The notes under the pieces were generated by a model that saw nothing but the letters and a program-made list of their open reading frames with translations, had not been told where the DNA came from and ran no database searches. Position numbers and translations under genes: made by a program. A stretch of 64,000 nucleotides of DNA, from assembly GCA_018340375.1 (NCBI GenBank), contig JAFFJZ010000081.1:248001-312000 (forward strand), written 5' to 3'. Position 1 is the first letter of the stretch; the number at the start of each line of letters is the position of its first letter. This stretch comes from Gonatopus flavifemur. Taxonomy: Eukaryota > Arthropoda > Insecta > Hymenoptera > Dryinidae. Positions 47,003 through 58,152 of the stretch are shown in pieces.

Positions 47003-48142
47003 TAGTTTTATATATTGCATGAAAATTCTTCCTTTCTCATAGTTCAATGAAATCTTGAAGTTATAAGTTTCAAATAGAATTTGAAGGAATATCATGAAGA
47101 ACTCTAATTTGAAATACACTTGAATTCTGACTTGCCTGTGTTCAAATTCAACACAGTACAGGATGAAATCTTCCTTTTAATTGAAATTAGAATCAAAATA
47201 CTAAATTTATTCTCTATCCAAAACAGTACTCTATTGAATACACATTTGAGTCATCGACTGTCCAAATTCAAATATACAATGATTCAGGTACCCATTGGCA
47301 CATTGACGGCCGCTTGAACCTCGCGCCGAACAACGAAAATGACTCAGGGTAATCTCAAAAGTATATTAGGGCATGCGACAAGCAAATGTACATTTATATA
47401 TCCCTTCCTATCATTTACTTTTATATTTCCCGTACAGCACCGGACATTTGTACGTTGCCTCCACGTGGAATCTTCGTTCATCCACGTGCGCCATTTATCC
47501 ACGTAGAGTCCACGGAGATGCGACGTAGAAATCAGTGGATGTGCTGTCAGGGTTATATATATATATATATAAATTAGTAAATATATAAATAAATGATAAA
47601 CTCAAGTACAAGATAAGGATCATTACGAACGGATAATGAACAAAAACAAAATTAACAAACCAATGTAATAACAATCATGCATATTGTTATTGGACAAACA
47701 CAAATATAAAATGAATGAGATGTAGAAATTATGAGATCTTCAACATAAAAATCTTTGATTGCGAAATCTGTAAGATCCACCTGCATTTATATTCTAGATT
47801 TACTAATGAACAGCTTTTAGAAATGGGCGTCAACCCCGAATGATATTATTGAAATACAAATATGAAACAGATGATTTGTAATTTTAGTAGATTTAAGAAT
47901 AAACATATGATTCCACCAGATTTCATTATTTTCATCACTGACAGGACCTTTCGAAATAACTTTCAAGAAATCCTCAATCCCTTCCTTTCAGAATTGATAA
48001 ATCGGGGGATTATTAACCTTGCCGTCTTGAATGTTAACATTCAGAACGTGACAAAATCAAACCGGAAATATTAAATCTATCAATCAAATTCATTCGGAAA
48101 TTTTGGTTTAATAAAAATTATGCATAATAACTTTGCTTTCAG
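47003..48142. other. Probable intron; simple repeat
   Basis: AT-rich. A (TA)9 microsatellite lies at 47554-47571. A 70-codon open frame at 47862-48074 (DFIIFITDRTFRNNFQEIL) has no recognised family. The acceptor CTTTGCTTTCAG ends at 48142. Confidence 0.4.
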
Positions 48143-48276
48143 GTAATGACAATAACACAAGAGAAAGACTCAATCAGGTTCGTCACCTACCTCGCAGCAG
48201 TTTGGGTATATCTTTTCATGATTACTCATAATAGCCAGAGAGTAACCGATCATAGCGAGAAATTTTATCAAGTCAT
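48143..48276 (+). CDS. Odorant receptor-like exon (TM6 region)
   Basis: Encodes VMTITQEKDSIRFVTYLAAV and then WVYLFMITHNSQRVTDHSEK, ending FYQVM. This matches the odorant receptor layout of a short loop, a membrane helix, then a (G/N)Q.(V/L)xDxSE motif. It starts in phase 0, matching the exon ending at 18715. The proposed donor is AT|GTATGC (phase 2). The exon interval would span both IDGF-like genes on the other strand. Confidence 0.5.
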
Positions 48277-49057
48277 GTATGCGAAGTTGATTTCAGTATT
48301 TTTATTACATCATTTCAAATTCCTCAAAATAGCTGTTTATTCACTTGAGTTCCAGATATAATATCGGTCTATTCGATGCACCAAAGGAAGTACAAAAACT
48401 GTCAATTTTCATGATCCAACGATGTCATAAGCCTTGCATGCTGAAGGCGGGGAAAATGGTCACCCTTTCACATGAATTCTTCTTGTTGGTAAAATCTTGT
48501 AATTCCATCTTCTATCTATCACATACAGCACGTCACAATCAGATGCATAGATGCATTAGTCCTGGGCAGGGGGAGGCAACTGGAATAATCAACCCCCAAT
48601 TTTTCGCGAAACTTCTTATTATCGCAGTGTACTTCATCTGAAGTCCATAAACGGCGCTATCTGTAGTTAAAGTAGAATACATGATGTTTCGTTTTGTATA
48701 CTTTGCACCATATGACTTCCTTATGATACATTCAGTGTGAACAAATAACAAAATGTTACGTATACTTTTGATCAAGTTGCACCCCAAGTTGTGATTCTAG
48801 GCTTAAGAGCTGAGCCTCAAGAGCAGGAATGAAATACAGAAGAGCAATAGAGAGCATACTCTGTGAACAAAACACTCAAAAGCCAAGCACTCTACTTTTA
48901 TAATTATGTAACACTGTGGGAAACAATTTGAATTTTCCTATACGCAGCAGTCGAAGAATTCCGATCATGGGATAGGAAATGAATTTCCGGTACATTTGTA
49001 TGAAATCTCATAAATTTAAGTGAAAATTCAAAGATTATGGGGTCCTCACTATCATCC
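48277..49057. other. Probable intron, no gene seen
   Basis: No supported feature. A short minus-strand open frame (48539-48787) has no recognisable motif. Confidence 0.35.
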
Positions 49058-49878
49058 CCCTGTTGAAAAAACCCAGCGAGGCTCGACCATGCTAGGTAGG
49101 ATCAGTAGGGATTTGGTTACAAAGTCGAACTATGTCAAGTAGGACCCTGCGGCGTAGGATCAACCCACATGTGATCAGGTTGGTCCTATCTTGGTCCTAT
49201 CTAGGTTGGTACTACCTAATACGCGTCTACCTAGAGGACGGTACTACCCTGCATGGTTCTACCCAGTCCTAGTATCAACCTGGGGCAGACCATGCTTGGT
49301 ATGGTCTCAGAAAGTGATAAATGGATATTGGAAATTCCAGGAGAACATAATTCCTGTACGATTTATCTGGAATCTTGACATTTTTATCAGATCTCAGTGT
49401 CTCAGTTTTGTCCCACTGGCATTTCGAGATTTTTCTCCAATTTGTGACTGATTGTGAAGATATCGTCTCTTAAAATTTTGCAATTAGGCAGATTTCACGA
49501 TTTGCTCATCAGTTTATATATTCGTATATTTTATATATTTTATAATACGAGTATATTCGTTGATATTTTTTTGATCATCGTTGACGTGCATCATGTTGAT
49601 TTTTCAGAACTACTCTGATATTGGTGCACTTGAAATAAGTTAAGTTTGAGTTGGTACAATTGTGATCACGCCAATTTAGCTGGAAACAAGTTGATCTTAT
49701 ATTGATTGTTGAGTCAGCTGACATGACCTGTAAGTAGCACCAGTTGCAACCAAGTTGGTCACATATTGGTTGTTGAACCGACCGTCATGGTCTGTAACTG
49801 GCATCAGCTGGTACCAATTCGGTTCAACTGGAACCAAGTTGGTCCCTTGTTGGACCATACTGGGTTTTTTCAACAGGG
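49058..49878. mobile_element. CCC-terminus element, CCCTGTTGAAAAAACCCAG family (821 bp)
   Basis: CCCTGTTGAAAAAACCCAG at the left and its exact complement at the right (19 bp) are inverted. Flanks CC and TT do not match. Near the left end the interior repeats GGTCCTA, GGTACTACC and TAGGT words; near the right it repeats CAAGTTGGT and GGTACCAA words. Confidence 0.7.
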
Positions 49879-51209
49879 TTCCCAATAAATTTCCGGTGAT
49901 GTACAGAAAATTTCTAACGCATGTATGTGTTGATTACTTCTGAGCACTTATGTAATGTTTCCCATAGCAATTTTCAACAGTGAACTTCTGTAGTTGCAGA
50001 AAAGGAGATCACAAACCTGTGTGAACCTGGTGCTGCTTGAAAGCGGCTGTTGAACATAAAAACAGGAAAGAGAATTGGGATTGGGATCTTTATGTTATTC
50101 TAATAGTGTTGCACGTGACAGTCTATTATTCGGAAATCTTCTGTGTTATCAAACTAGATCTCAACGAGCTGAATTGAATGAGATGAAACAATGTGCTTTC
50201 TGTTTCCAATGTAGAAGATGAAAGCTATGGTCTCTTACTACATGATGCTCTCTTCGTTCAAATAATGAATTGCTTCGATGTATCCAGTCTTGGACCACAA
50301 ATACACAATTCAAATGGTTGTCACGGTATCTTTCCCATTCACAACTGTCCATTTTCATCCAGGAGCAATACTACAAGAGTGATGGAAGAATGAATTTTTG
50401 AACCATGTAATAAAGATAGTTATTTTGTTATAAATAATTAAGATTTGATCGGGTAATCATGTATTGAGGAGTTCATGTACTTTGTTCTCCCTCTCCACCA
50501 CTTACTTTGATCTATCACTTTCATTTCTCTCTACTTTAGTGTCAGTTCCCCTGTCTATAATTTCTCGGACAGAATTCCTCAGTGAAAAGTTTATTGGATG
50601 AAATTTCTCGGAGACAAAATCACAGGGAAGAAACTGTTTGATAGAACTCACCAACGAGGGAAGTGAAATACGGCTCTATCAAAATTCCTGTTCAAATTTA
50701 CTAGGACTTCAGTTTAATTTACTATTGCTGTAGTAATCACGACTGCGGCCATCGTAGATTCTACTACAACCCTTATAAATATCACGAGAAATTTTAATAG
50801 TGTCATATTTCACTAAATGCGTTAGTAAATCTGATGGAACATATTTTTCCATACTTAGTTCCCTCAAGGTGAAACCGGTGGGGCTGGTGTTGGTGGTACT
50901 GAGGGAGGGTGTTGTTTGAAAGACTTTCCCCCGAAGAGAATTTTTTTCGAGGGAATTTCCACAGAGGAATTCTGTCCGGGGAGTTATATCCGGGGAAAAA
51001 GTAACTGATTCAGATAATCCTTCATTTTCATACCAAAATAGCGTGAGTTGAAGAAGAATATGGTCAAACCCTGATTGGCGCAATAATGGCACCATTGATT
51101 CTTGGTGATCACGTCCTAGCAGTGTTATCTACTCTGGAAGTTGAGATTATGGCACACCCAGCGGAAAATAATAGTACTAACGAGAATTTGGATAGCGCGC
51201 TCAATTATT
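49879..51209. other. Intergenic or intronic, no gene seen
   Basis: Contains no recognised gene. The 128-codon minus-strand open frame at 50709-51095 lacks any domain and overlaps repeat-like TTTCCCCGAAG/GGGAA words. Confidence 0.35.
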
Positions 51210-52019
51210 CCCTAGTAAAAAAAGTCTCTCTGAATCTCTCTGAAATCTCTCTGAATTTCTCTGAATCTCTCTATATTTTGGGACAAATTTCAGAGAGATT
51301 CAGAGTAATTCCAGAGTAGTTCAGAGGGAGTTAGAGACTTTTCCGATAGTGATACTGTCTGAATTCTTCAACTTTCTCTGAATCTCTCCGTATCACTGAA
51401 TCCCTCAGAATCTGATATATTTAAATTTCAAAGCTCCCTCTGAATTTACCTGAATATCTCTAAATTTCTCTAAATCTCCCGGAATCTAATGTATTCAGAT
51501 TTCAAAGCTTCCTCTGAATTTATCTGAATGTCTCTGAATTCCTCTGAATTTCTCTGAATTTATCTGAATGTCTCTGAATTCCTCTGAATTCCTCTAAATA
51601 TCCCGGAATTTAATGTATTCAGATTTCGAAGCTTCCTCTGAATTCCTCTGAATTTCTCTGAATCTCTCTGGATTACTCTGAATCTTCCTAAATTCCTCTG
51701 AATATTTCTGAAAAGTTCCACGCACAATCTTCCTGAATTCATCCATCTCTGAAAGCGTCTAACACTCCTTGAGCGCCTCTGAAATGCAGGACCAAGAATT
51801 TTACTGAATTTGTTCCTCTCTGAATTTCCCAGAATTTCCCTGCATCTCTCTGAATTCTTCTGAATCCTTCTGAAAAATTCAAAGCACAAGTTCTCTCAAT
51901 CCACTAGTCTCTGAAATCCTCTGAACCACGCTGAATTGCTCTGAATTTCTCTGATTCTTTCTGAATCTCTCTGACACGTGAAATTTCCAGAGAGATTCAG
52001 AGAGATTTTTTCACCAGGG
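51210..52019. mobile_element. CCC-terminus element, CTCTGAATTT array (810 bp)
   Basis: Left end CCCTAGTAAAAAAAGTCTCT and right end AGAGATTTTTTCACCAGGG are inverted, flanked by TT on both sides (51208-51209 and 52020-52021). Between them about 70 diverged copies of TCTGAATTTC/CTCTGAATCT run in the same direction for most of the length, switching to the complementary strand only at the two ends. This is the clearest motif-saturated element in the window. Confidence 0.8.
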
Positions 52020-52210
52020 TTCACCTGCTCAACCTTTGTTTTTTTAGTACTCGTATTTTCAGAATTTGGATCTTTTTAGTAGTGAACCTTTTTTTGAATA
52101 TTTTCAACCTAGCAGTGTCTTTTTATAATATTGTCCGGTTAGTACGCCGGAATTATAGTACATTCACGCTACATCGCTTAGATAGGATGTTATATGGTGC
52201 AGAACGTTGA

Positions 52211-52330
52211 ATTATGTTACATGTACTATGATTATGTTACATGTATTATGATTATGTTACATGTACTATGATTATGTTACATGTACTATGATTAGGTTAC
52301 ATGTACTATGATTATGTTACATGTACTATG
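52211..52330 (+). repeat. 20-bp minisatellite, six units
   Basis: The unit ATTATGTTACATGTACTATG is repeated six times in exact register with only two substitutions (a T at 52245 in unit 2 and a G at 52295 in unit 5). A partial seventh unit follows. Low divergence implies recent expansion. Confidence 0.95.
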
Positions 52331-53324
52331 ATTACGGTTGGCAACAAAAGGTACTAGCGATGTTTTTCAACCACATGTCACAAGTACTTTCATATTTTAA
52401 TGATACACATATGCGAATACCTGAAGTTCCACGTGGTTCTGCCTCTGACAATTATTTGAAGAAATTATTGTTGATATTGGATGAATGAATCCATAGTTCT
52501 CAAATATGGAATTTGAACAATTGAAAAATAAGTGATACCCTTGTGAAGCATAAACCGTTCTTAGACCTTGCTTACTGAAGGGTCAGAAAACCCTCCATTG
52601 TTGTCTTTTTGATTGTCACTCTGTGCGTTTTGAAGAATTTTCCCAATTCCAGTGACACGAGTTATTGGTGGTTCCTGGGATCAGAAATAACCAGTTCAGG
52701 CATTATACGTGAACTGTATATAATTGAGTGGATCATGGTAGTATCAATCGAATGGATCTAGTTCTCCTAACAGTGGCAGCAATTCAATGATATAACGTTA
52801 CAGAAATAATATTTGATCCACACGGGAGAAACGGTACTCAACGATAAAATATTTAAAAAACCAGGCGTTGAAGAACTTCTATAATAGTCGGTAATGTTGA
52901 GTAAGTTACTGTTTCATTTATAAGAGAATATGATACTCTCGTATTCTTCACTCTTCAAACTTCTTCCTCGTTCAACCAATTTACATCGAAAGCCCTTTTA
53001 TCAACCAAGATCTTTCATTCCGTTAATTCCTCTCGTTCCCCTTCCCCGATTCTCACAATGTTAAACGCCCCGTAAAAACCTAATTTGTTCCGAGCGTTGA
53101 TTTTCTTCCTTGTACACCCTCTGTTCGATACAGTGGAATTTTCAATCCATAGTATCTTCGAGAGTCCCATGGGAGAAAAGGTATCCACTACCGTTCGGCG
53201 CTAGATAGTGATACTCTGAGAAAAATTTCTCTTCTTCACGGAGAAAAAGGAATACAGGTAAACTCGCATCTTATCGTCATATAATGCAAAGACATCTGAA
53301 AAACATCTTAAGATCCCACACAGC
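52331..53324. other. Intergenic or intronic, no gene seen
   Basis: AT-rich; no coding frame, RNA or repeat structure identified. Confidence 0.4.
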
Positions 53325-53423
53325 ACCATTATCCCAGAAAGATTCATGAGGAATTCCTATTGAACTGATTTTGTTCTCTGCGAATTCTTAAAGAACTGTT
53401 TTGGGACTGTGGTGCTGTAAGGG
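53325..53423. mobile_element. CCC-terminus MITE, ACAGCACCA type (99 bp)
   Basis: CCCACACAGCACCA at the left and TGGTGCTGTAAGGG at the right are inverted, flanked by AT on both sides (53323-53324 and 53424-53425). The interior repeats AAGAACTG/GAATTC words. Confidence 0.65.
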
Positions 53424-53870
53424 ATATCTTGCAAGAATCATTATACTGTACACGGCGAAACTGTAACGCAGATAGTTGAACGCGTGTAAATTGATGGCCG
53501 ATGTGCAACGGAAAATACTTTCTTTGCATTGATTCTCAACGCGTTGATATAAATGTCCGATGTTGATTTTCTTTTTGTTTCACATTCACCATCAATGTAA
53601 GGGTTTTGGTTATTCACGTGACAATTCCTCCGTGTACGGATAATATTTGAATCTCATTGTGAACCGTGGGTCGAAGAATGAACCACAATCGAAGTGAGAA
53701 AGATCGAAAGTACACTGAAAAACCAGTATTGCTATGGTAACTATATTATGGCGCTCATAACCTTATGATATTGGCCCGTACATAACACAAAGTAAATGAG
53801 TGTCGCAGTTATGCCGGTTTGGGTGTAGCAGCGATACTGCCGTTCCCTATCAAAACTGTCCGACAGATCT

Positions 53871-54070
53871 TGACAGATTCCGGTCAAACTTCTGTCTGGT
53901 ATCATCGGAAATCATCATGCCTGGGACAAAAACCGACCAAATCCTGCACAAACTGGAATGCCAGACACAGCAAAACAAAACCTGACGGATTCTGGTCAAA
54001 CTCTTGTCTGGTTCTGTCGGACATCATCATACCTGGGACAAAAACCAACCAAATCCTGACAGGAAATTAT
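53871..54070 (+). repeat. Tandem duplication, period about 112 bp
   Basis: The segment from TGACAGATTCCGGTCAAACT (53871) recurs from TGACGGATTCTGGTCAAACT (53983). Matching continues through CATCAT(G/A)CCTGGGACAAAAACC and ACCAAATCCTG. The second copy is incomplete. Confidence 0.75.
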
Positions 54071-54653
54071 CCGTCGGACATTTGGAAGAGGGTTAAACAC
54101 ACGGTATTGTTAGTAGAGGAATGCGATTTGGTTACAATGGTGATACACTGAGAAGGGGATTCGTTTGAGGAAATTTTTCTTTCAATAGCGTATGAAGAGT
54201 AGGAATATCATCGCGAATGGTTTTCCATTCGACCGTTGCAATTTTATCATTATGATTTGATAATTCATATGAAATCATACTTGGGATACAAATGTATTGA
54301 AGTGAATTTTTTATTCTGGTATACGGCGTCTAGATGCGAGCACTATTGTGACATTCAATGAATTCGAATACATCCTATCCAGACGAATACGGGGTTAAGA
54401 CGTTGGAGCAAGAAAGCTCCTCCCCTTTACGATGTATTATTTTTGTTTCCTTGAAAATTCCCAGAATCTGGGTGAAACGTCGAAGGTAAAATGAACTCTC
54501 TGTTGTTCGAACATGGAATTTTCTATTCTGGTTTATACTTACTTCTTTTGCTTTTCAAATAGCCAGCTTCAAGTTCGAATTAGAACTGACTTTTGGAGTT
54601 GTGCAGCGATTTTCTCTCCCTCCAGTGAACCTAAAAGCATGATGGACCAACTA

Positions 54654-54852
54654 TCCAAGCAGCAACGCAACGCTTTGAGTGCGCGTTCATGTACATCGCC
54701 ATAAGCATCTGAAAAACGCACTGAAGCAAAGCAGTTTCATACGCTTCTTTTTCAGTGAAAGTGCGTGAAACGGCACCGCATCGATGCATTCTTAAGGTGC
54801 TTGTGAAAATGTGCGATAAATGCCCATCTGAAACGCTGCGTTGTTACCTGGG
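54654..54852. mobile_element. CCC-terminus MITE, CCCAAGTAGCA family
   Basis: TCCAAGCAGCAACGCAACGC at the left and GCTGCGTTGTTACCTGGG at the right are inverted. The flanks are TA and CA. The interior repeats GAAACG/CATCTGAAA words. Confidence 0.55.
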
Positions 54853-55004
54853 CAAGTAAGGGCTGTAATAAACAAGAAACGGGCGGTACATTTTTGTCAA
54901 TCCAATTAGAACTTCAATAATTGAGCTTTGGTGTGAATTTGTATGAATTTCTTATAACTTCCTCAAATATTCCTCATTTTTATGCCCTTTTCCGGCGACT
55001 CAAT

Positions 55005-55620
55005 GTACCCTAGGGTGAGCCAAAAAATCTAACCTATTGAATTTATGGGTTAGAAGGATCTATGTGTTGGGACAAAAATTCCCAGGTTTGGCAGAATTTT
55101 TAGCTCAATTTTTCAAGGTGTCTGTAGGCATTTGAAATTTCCCATCCCACTAAAACGTAAAACAGTTGTTTTTCATCGAAAATGCTATAACTTTTGAACC
55201 ATGTAAGATGAAAGTTTTTCCTAGACAGATTCTTGTAGGGCATTAAATTCTCTCAAAAATCATCTCTGAGTTGATTTTTTCGAATGAAAAAATTTGTTCA
55301 TTCACGGGTCATGAAAGTCTGTGTTTTTTTTTTCAATTTCATGGACTGTAGGTGTAACATTTTTGACTTTGAAGAATTGATTGCCCTACAAGAATCTGCC
55401 AAGGAAAAATTTGTATCTTGACCGGTTCAAAAGTTATAGCGTTTTTGATGTGAAAAATACTTTTACGTGTTATTTAAATGGGGAATTTCAAATGCCTACC
55501 GACACATTTTAAAATTAAGATGAACATTCTGCGAAACGGGGGCATTTTTCTCTCGGTATACGGATCTATTTAAACCCATAAATTCGATAGATTAGTTTCT
55601 TTTGGCTTACCCGAATGTAC
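55005..55620. repeat. Foldback element with about 250-bp arms (616 bp)
   Basis: The left arm starts GTACCCTAGGGTGAGCCAAA and the right arm ends TTTGGCTTACCCGAATGTAC. Pairing continues through GAATTTATGGGTT, AATTTC and GGCATTTGAAA to an AT-rich centre near 55280-55330. A hairpin sharing the 10671 core follows directly. Confidence 0.75.
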
Positions 55621-55932
55621 CCGTAAGTGTTCGCCCCAAAAATGTATACAATTGTATACAAATCGTAAACAAAGTGTGTACAATTGTATACATTTTTGGA
55701 CATTTTTTCCACATGGGGCTGCTCAAAGCCGATACGGCGTGCTTCATCACCATTATCCGCTTTAATTGTACTTTATTCATTTTATCATGGTACTTTATAA
55801 CCTCGCATGAAGCTGGAATCAAATATAAGCACAGAAATTAATACCATCTAACGCAGTTCTGTAACATAAAAGTACCAAACTTATTGATCAAAAGTGCTTC
55901 GAACATTGATCAAAAGGAATAGAAGAACATAC

Positions 55933-56844
55933 TTCAGCGATTAAGTTCACTGCTTGGGTTGCGCCCCAAATATAAACTGGCATCTTGAAATAACTCATAA
56001 AAATTAGAGAAGAAAGTATGAAAATCATTATTATTTGTACATTTTTTATATGAAATTTGTATGTTTTCAACTTTTCACATTCTGCTGAAGTTTGAATCGT
56101 TCATTTGAACGAATTGGTGATGGAATAATGAAATACTCAAATGTTCAAGACCCAAAATCGTCAAAGAACTCCCGTTTCCAATTATTTTCGTTATGTTGAT
56201 CGAATACAAGAACGGAAATAGGATAAAACAAACCTAATTCAGTAAAACTTGGATGTTGGTATTGAATCATTGAATATTCACTCGATTTGATGGAATATTT
56301 ATTCATGCAAAGGACTATTATATTTCTGCCGTTCAAAGCAAGAAGACTGTGAGTCGCATTTTTGACGAGAATGAGTTTTTCATATCATTTCAATCGTGAA
56401 AAAATTCGACATTTCACTGTGTTTTTCATTCTGAAAAAAACTTATTACTTTTTGATAACAACGATTCAAAGTACGAAGAAATTAATCAAATTTGGAACAG
56501 TTATAGGAAAAAAAACCGTAACTAATACAAAAATGGGAAGTCTATACAATACTCCAACAGTTTATAGACTTCAATGGCGGATCATTTCTAGGGTATAATA
56601 TACCCTAAGAATGATTCGCCATGGAAAAATGATGTGTTCTATTGACTCCAAAAGAAAATAGTTTTTTTTTATTCCCTTGGATTCGAGTTGAATGCACTCA
56701 TGGTCTTTTTGCTTTGGACGGCAGATTTATCAGTGGACGCTTCACCAAAATGAAAACATTTCATAATCATTATGGAAACAGCATTGGCCATATGATATGA
56801 GGTGAAATTTTCCTTCACAACAAAAATCAACAAATTTCCGAGTC
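55933..56844 (-). CDS. Putative odorant receptor fragment, minus strand
   Basis: Candidate exons in transcription order are 56844-56746 (GNLLIFVVKENFTSYHMANA, then VSIMIMKCFHF), 56346-56234 (ALNGRNIIVLCMNKYSIKSS, ending HPSFTEL) and 56084-55933 (ECEKLKTYKFHIKNV, then the membrane helix IIMIFILSSLIFMSYFKMP). The last two join cleanly in phase 1 (Glu-Leu-Ala). The first has an apparent phase mismatch with the second, so its donor is uncertain. The order resembles TM2, loop and TM3 of insect odorant receptors. No C-terminal exons were found downstream, so it may be a pseudogene or may continue through unrecognised exons. Confidence 0.35.
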
Positions 56845-57941
56845 CTGAAAAAGGAAAGAATTCAAGACGAAGCAAAAATGGATTTATTACAAAAATTTTA
56901 AGATTTTTATAAAAAATGTTGGAAAACAAATTTTATTGTTTCTTTCACAGAAAATGAGAAATGATAGGTAACATCAACCAAAACACTAGAAAAAACAACA
57001 ACAGTAAAATGTAACAAGCCCATGAATTGTGACGTTTTAGTTTTTCCAAAATCTGGGAAATGATAAAACTGGTTACCGACTATATCTTATTCCTCAATCT
57101 GAACACAAGTTAATGAGGATTACACCTAGCACTTTTATTCCTGCAAATGCCATATTTATTCTTCAACCCACAAACAAATGATGGATCTTCTAATTCTCAC
57201 ACTTGGAAGTCGATCTCTCTGTAAAGCCAAAACAAAGCATCGATTTCTTCAAAAGTCTCAGATGGTGTCACCCATGTTTCCAGCAAAATATAAGGACAAA
57301 ATGGGGAGACGGTATGGAAGAAACAAAGGAATTTTGCGGAGAAGAGGGAACTTTTCCGAATGAGTTATTGTAGAGTGTGTCCCAAAATTGTTCCTGTTTC
57401 GAAGTTCATTCTAAATTGTTATGTGGTAAATTTGGCAAGTACCTTCTTTCACGGCCATCAATTCATCACTCCGAGTCTCATTACTGCCAATAACTCCCAC
57501 ATGTATCACTGACTCAATTCCGGATTCAATTTCATACTTGAAAACTTCAAGCTGATTTTCATTCATCTTCAATTGGAGATTAAGATTTTTCGATTAACTC
57601 CATTGAAGCTGATCGAATTTGAATCTGACTTATATTGGATTCCGTCACCTTCAGTTGAATCTTCTACCCAAGGCGGTCAGTTGACAATGAGCGGATGATT
57701 CAGTATATGTATTTATCCCACAAATTACAATATCATGGTGAGTATCAATATCAACTTCCAACCCAATGAACAATCAATGTTGTACACCTAAATTTCTACA
57801 CACTCTTTCGTTTTAGAAAATAAGAATTATCATCTCTCAAGGGCGGCGAAAGATAAATACAACAGGTGTGGAATTCAGTTAAAAACTGATTACCAGGGGG
57901 GGGGGGGGCAAAAATGAAAAAATTCCAATGCATGATCCAAT
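56845..57941. other. Intergenic, no gene seen
   Basis: Positions 57230-57370 share AAGGGAA/TTTTCC words with 3470-3640 and 59880-60060. A G homopolymer is near 57898. No gene supported. Confidence 0.35.
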
Positions 57942-58152
57942 CAGTGATGCCAGATTCAAGACCGAGACCGTGTTAACTCACTCCATTGACTGCTTCCCCT
58001 TTCTCCCACCATGCGGAATAAGTCGGGTGAGCGAGAGATTGATAGTTACTCTTTCTCTGTCGCTCACCCGACTTATTCCGCATGGTGGGAGAAAGGGGAA
58101 GCGGTCGATGGAGAGGGTGAGAGCGGTCTCGGTCTCGAATCTGGCATCACTG
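57942..58152. mobile_element. hAT-type MITE, copy 2 (211 bp)
   Basis: Same family and length as 4654-4864. Ends CAGTGATGCCAGATTCAAGA and TCTGGCATCACTG are flanked by the perfect 8-bp duplication GATCCAAT (57934-57941 and 58153-58160). Nearly a full palindrome, so frames on both strands stay open by symmetry. Confidence 0.92.

Noticed and set aside
47862..48074. Ionotropic-receptor-like 70-codon frame
   Set aside because: DFIIFITD...INLAVLN has a faint resemblance to an extracellular receptor domain, but no splice partners or diagnostic residues were found.
51217..52010. CRISPR-like or satellite array
   Set aside because: The CTCTGAATTT words are degenerate, without spacers, and sit between inverted ends with a 2-bp duplication, so it is a mobile element interior.
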